Origin: Campylobacterota bacterium
GTDB taxonomy: Bacteria > Campylobacterota > Campylobacteria > Campylobacterales > QNZT01
Direction: 5' to 3'
Assembly: GCA_022600175.1 (NCBI GenBank)
Contig: JAHZKW010000016.1
Coordinates: 1-32,100, forward strand
Length of the DNA stretch: 32,100 bases
Under the pieces are notes generated by a model. That model did not search any database and was not told the origin of the DNA. It saw only the letters and a program-made list of their open reading frames with translations. Below, in pieces: positions 31,734 through 32,100 of this stretch; the stretch's first letter is position 1; each line of letters opens with the position of its first letter. The position numbers and the translations under genes are program-made.

Positions 31734-32100
31734 TTATTGCCAACGTCTTGTTTGTGATTTATAGATTGCAAGTGCCTCACCAAAAGTCCCGTCCATGAAC
31801 TTCTTTTTAAATGCATTAAACCAACGATCTGTAATGATAAAAAAGAGTCGTACCATCACAGAAACTGCCAAAGATTGTCACCCCTAAAAGAGAGTAAAAA
31901 GCCCAATTATATAGGGTTTTGGCTAATTTTATAAACTCTATGTCTCACTAGATGATCAGGTTTTTTAAAAGTATCAATACGGCTCCCCCTCTTTCTCCAA
32001 TATATCTAATCCATATTTGAAAATCCACAGACCAATAACAAAGAAAAATATACCAATCAAATTCAAAGGATAGACAAACAGTGTTACTGTAGGTATCACC
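31734..32100 (-). pseudogene. Frameshifted membrane-protein gene, 5' end beyond the window
   Basis: No long open frame exists here, but minus-strand frames join into one plausible protein through three successive shifts. Segment 1 (32099-31974) reads TLFVYPLNLIGIFFFVIGLW then KYGLDILEKEGE, a membrane helix. Segment 2 (31981-31907) reads RIDTFKKPDHLVRHRVYKIS. Segment 3 (about 31920-31860) reads YNWAFYSLLGVTIFGSF. Segment 4 (31856-31734) reads MVRLFFIITDRWFNAFKKKF and ends SQTRRWQ, stop. Each junction needs the same +1 step. All neighbouring genes are intact, so this is either a decaying gene or local sequence error near a contig end. Family not recognised. Confidence 0.55.

Noticed and set aside
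1-32100. tRNA, rRNA, riboswitch or CRISPR loci
   Set aside because: No cloverleaf, rRNA core motif, recognisable aptamer or repeat-spacer pattern was seen; genes are closely packed, with no intact-gene-free stretch over 300 bases except the broken gene at the right edge.

Overview
The window reads as a low-GC chromosome segment from the Campylobacterota (epsilonproteobacteria), most likely a Sulfurovum/Sulfurimonas-type chemolithotroph. This rests on protein character and on gene orders I recall from Campylobacter and Helicobacter: gltX-yggT-slt-(opposite lipoprotein)-mobB-fbp-small Cys protein; Rrf2-flhA-DHH next to rpsO; and a full NiFe-hydrogenase maturation set. The taxonomic call is inference; no rRNA gene or complete marker gene is present.

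Layout. 1-4307 (+): gltX 3' end, yggT, a lytic transglycosylase, mobB, fructose-1,6-bisphosphatase and a small Cys protein, with one lipoprotein gene on the opposite strand. 10883-4309 (-): a tightly packed run flhA, DHH phosphoesterase, a small acidic protein, an AEC-family carrier, CCA-adding enzyme and 6-phosphofructokinase, preceded by an Rrf2-type Fe-S regulator. pfkA ends convergently on the fbp operon, so the two opposing enzymes of the fructose-6-P/fructose-1,6-bisP step lie tail to tail.

11478-21269: a roughly 10-kb block of envelope and accessory genes lying between Rrf2-flhA and rpsO, which I recall as adjacent in Campylobacter/Helicobacter. It holds an RND pump encoded as two half-proteins, a convergent membrane-fusion protein, a secreted stand-alone subtilase prodomain followed by a lipoprotein subtilase, a large lipoprotein with a carbohydrate-binding-like domain and a glycosidase-like barrel, two DUF4398 lipoproteins (one with an OmpA domain), and an exported MORN-like repeat protein.

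21343-29737: rpsO, a hydrogenase-type maturation endopeptidase and a divergent ADP-ribosylglycohydrolase-like protein (+), then on the minus strand a nickel-permease-hypB-C-D-E-X-A operon ending in a DUF695/RraB-like gene. HypX, which makes the active-site CO ligand from formyl-tetrahydrofolate in aerobic hydrogen oxidisers, is the notable member. The hydrogenase structural genes and hypF are not in the window. 29856-32100: an IS1595-transposase-like protein without an obvious element around it, an AT-rich orphan lipoprotein, an Nfu-type Fe-S protein, and a multiply frameshifted membrane-protein gene at the right edge.

The best candidates for something not routinely described are the split subtilase prodomain/protease locus with its convergent glycosidase-like lipoprotein, the hairpin that sequesters the flhA ribosome-binding site, the palindrome-controlled and possibly leaderless RND promoter, and the oxygen-linked HypX maturation operon. 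I saw no tRNA, rRNA or CRISPR array.
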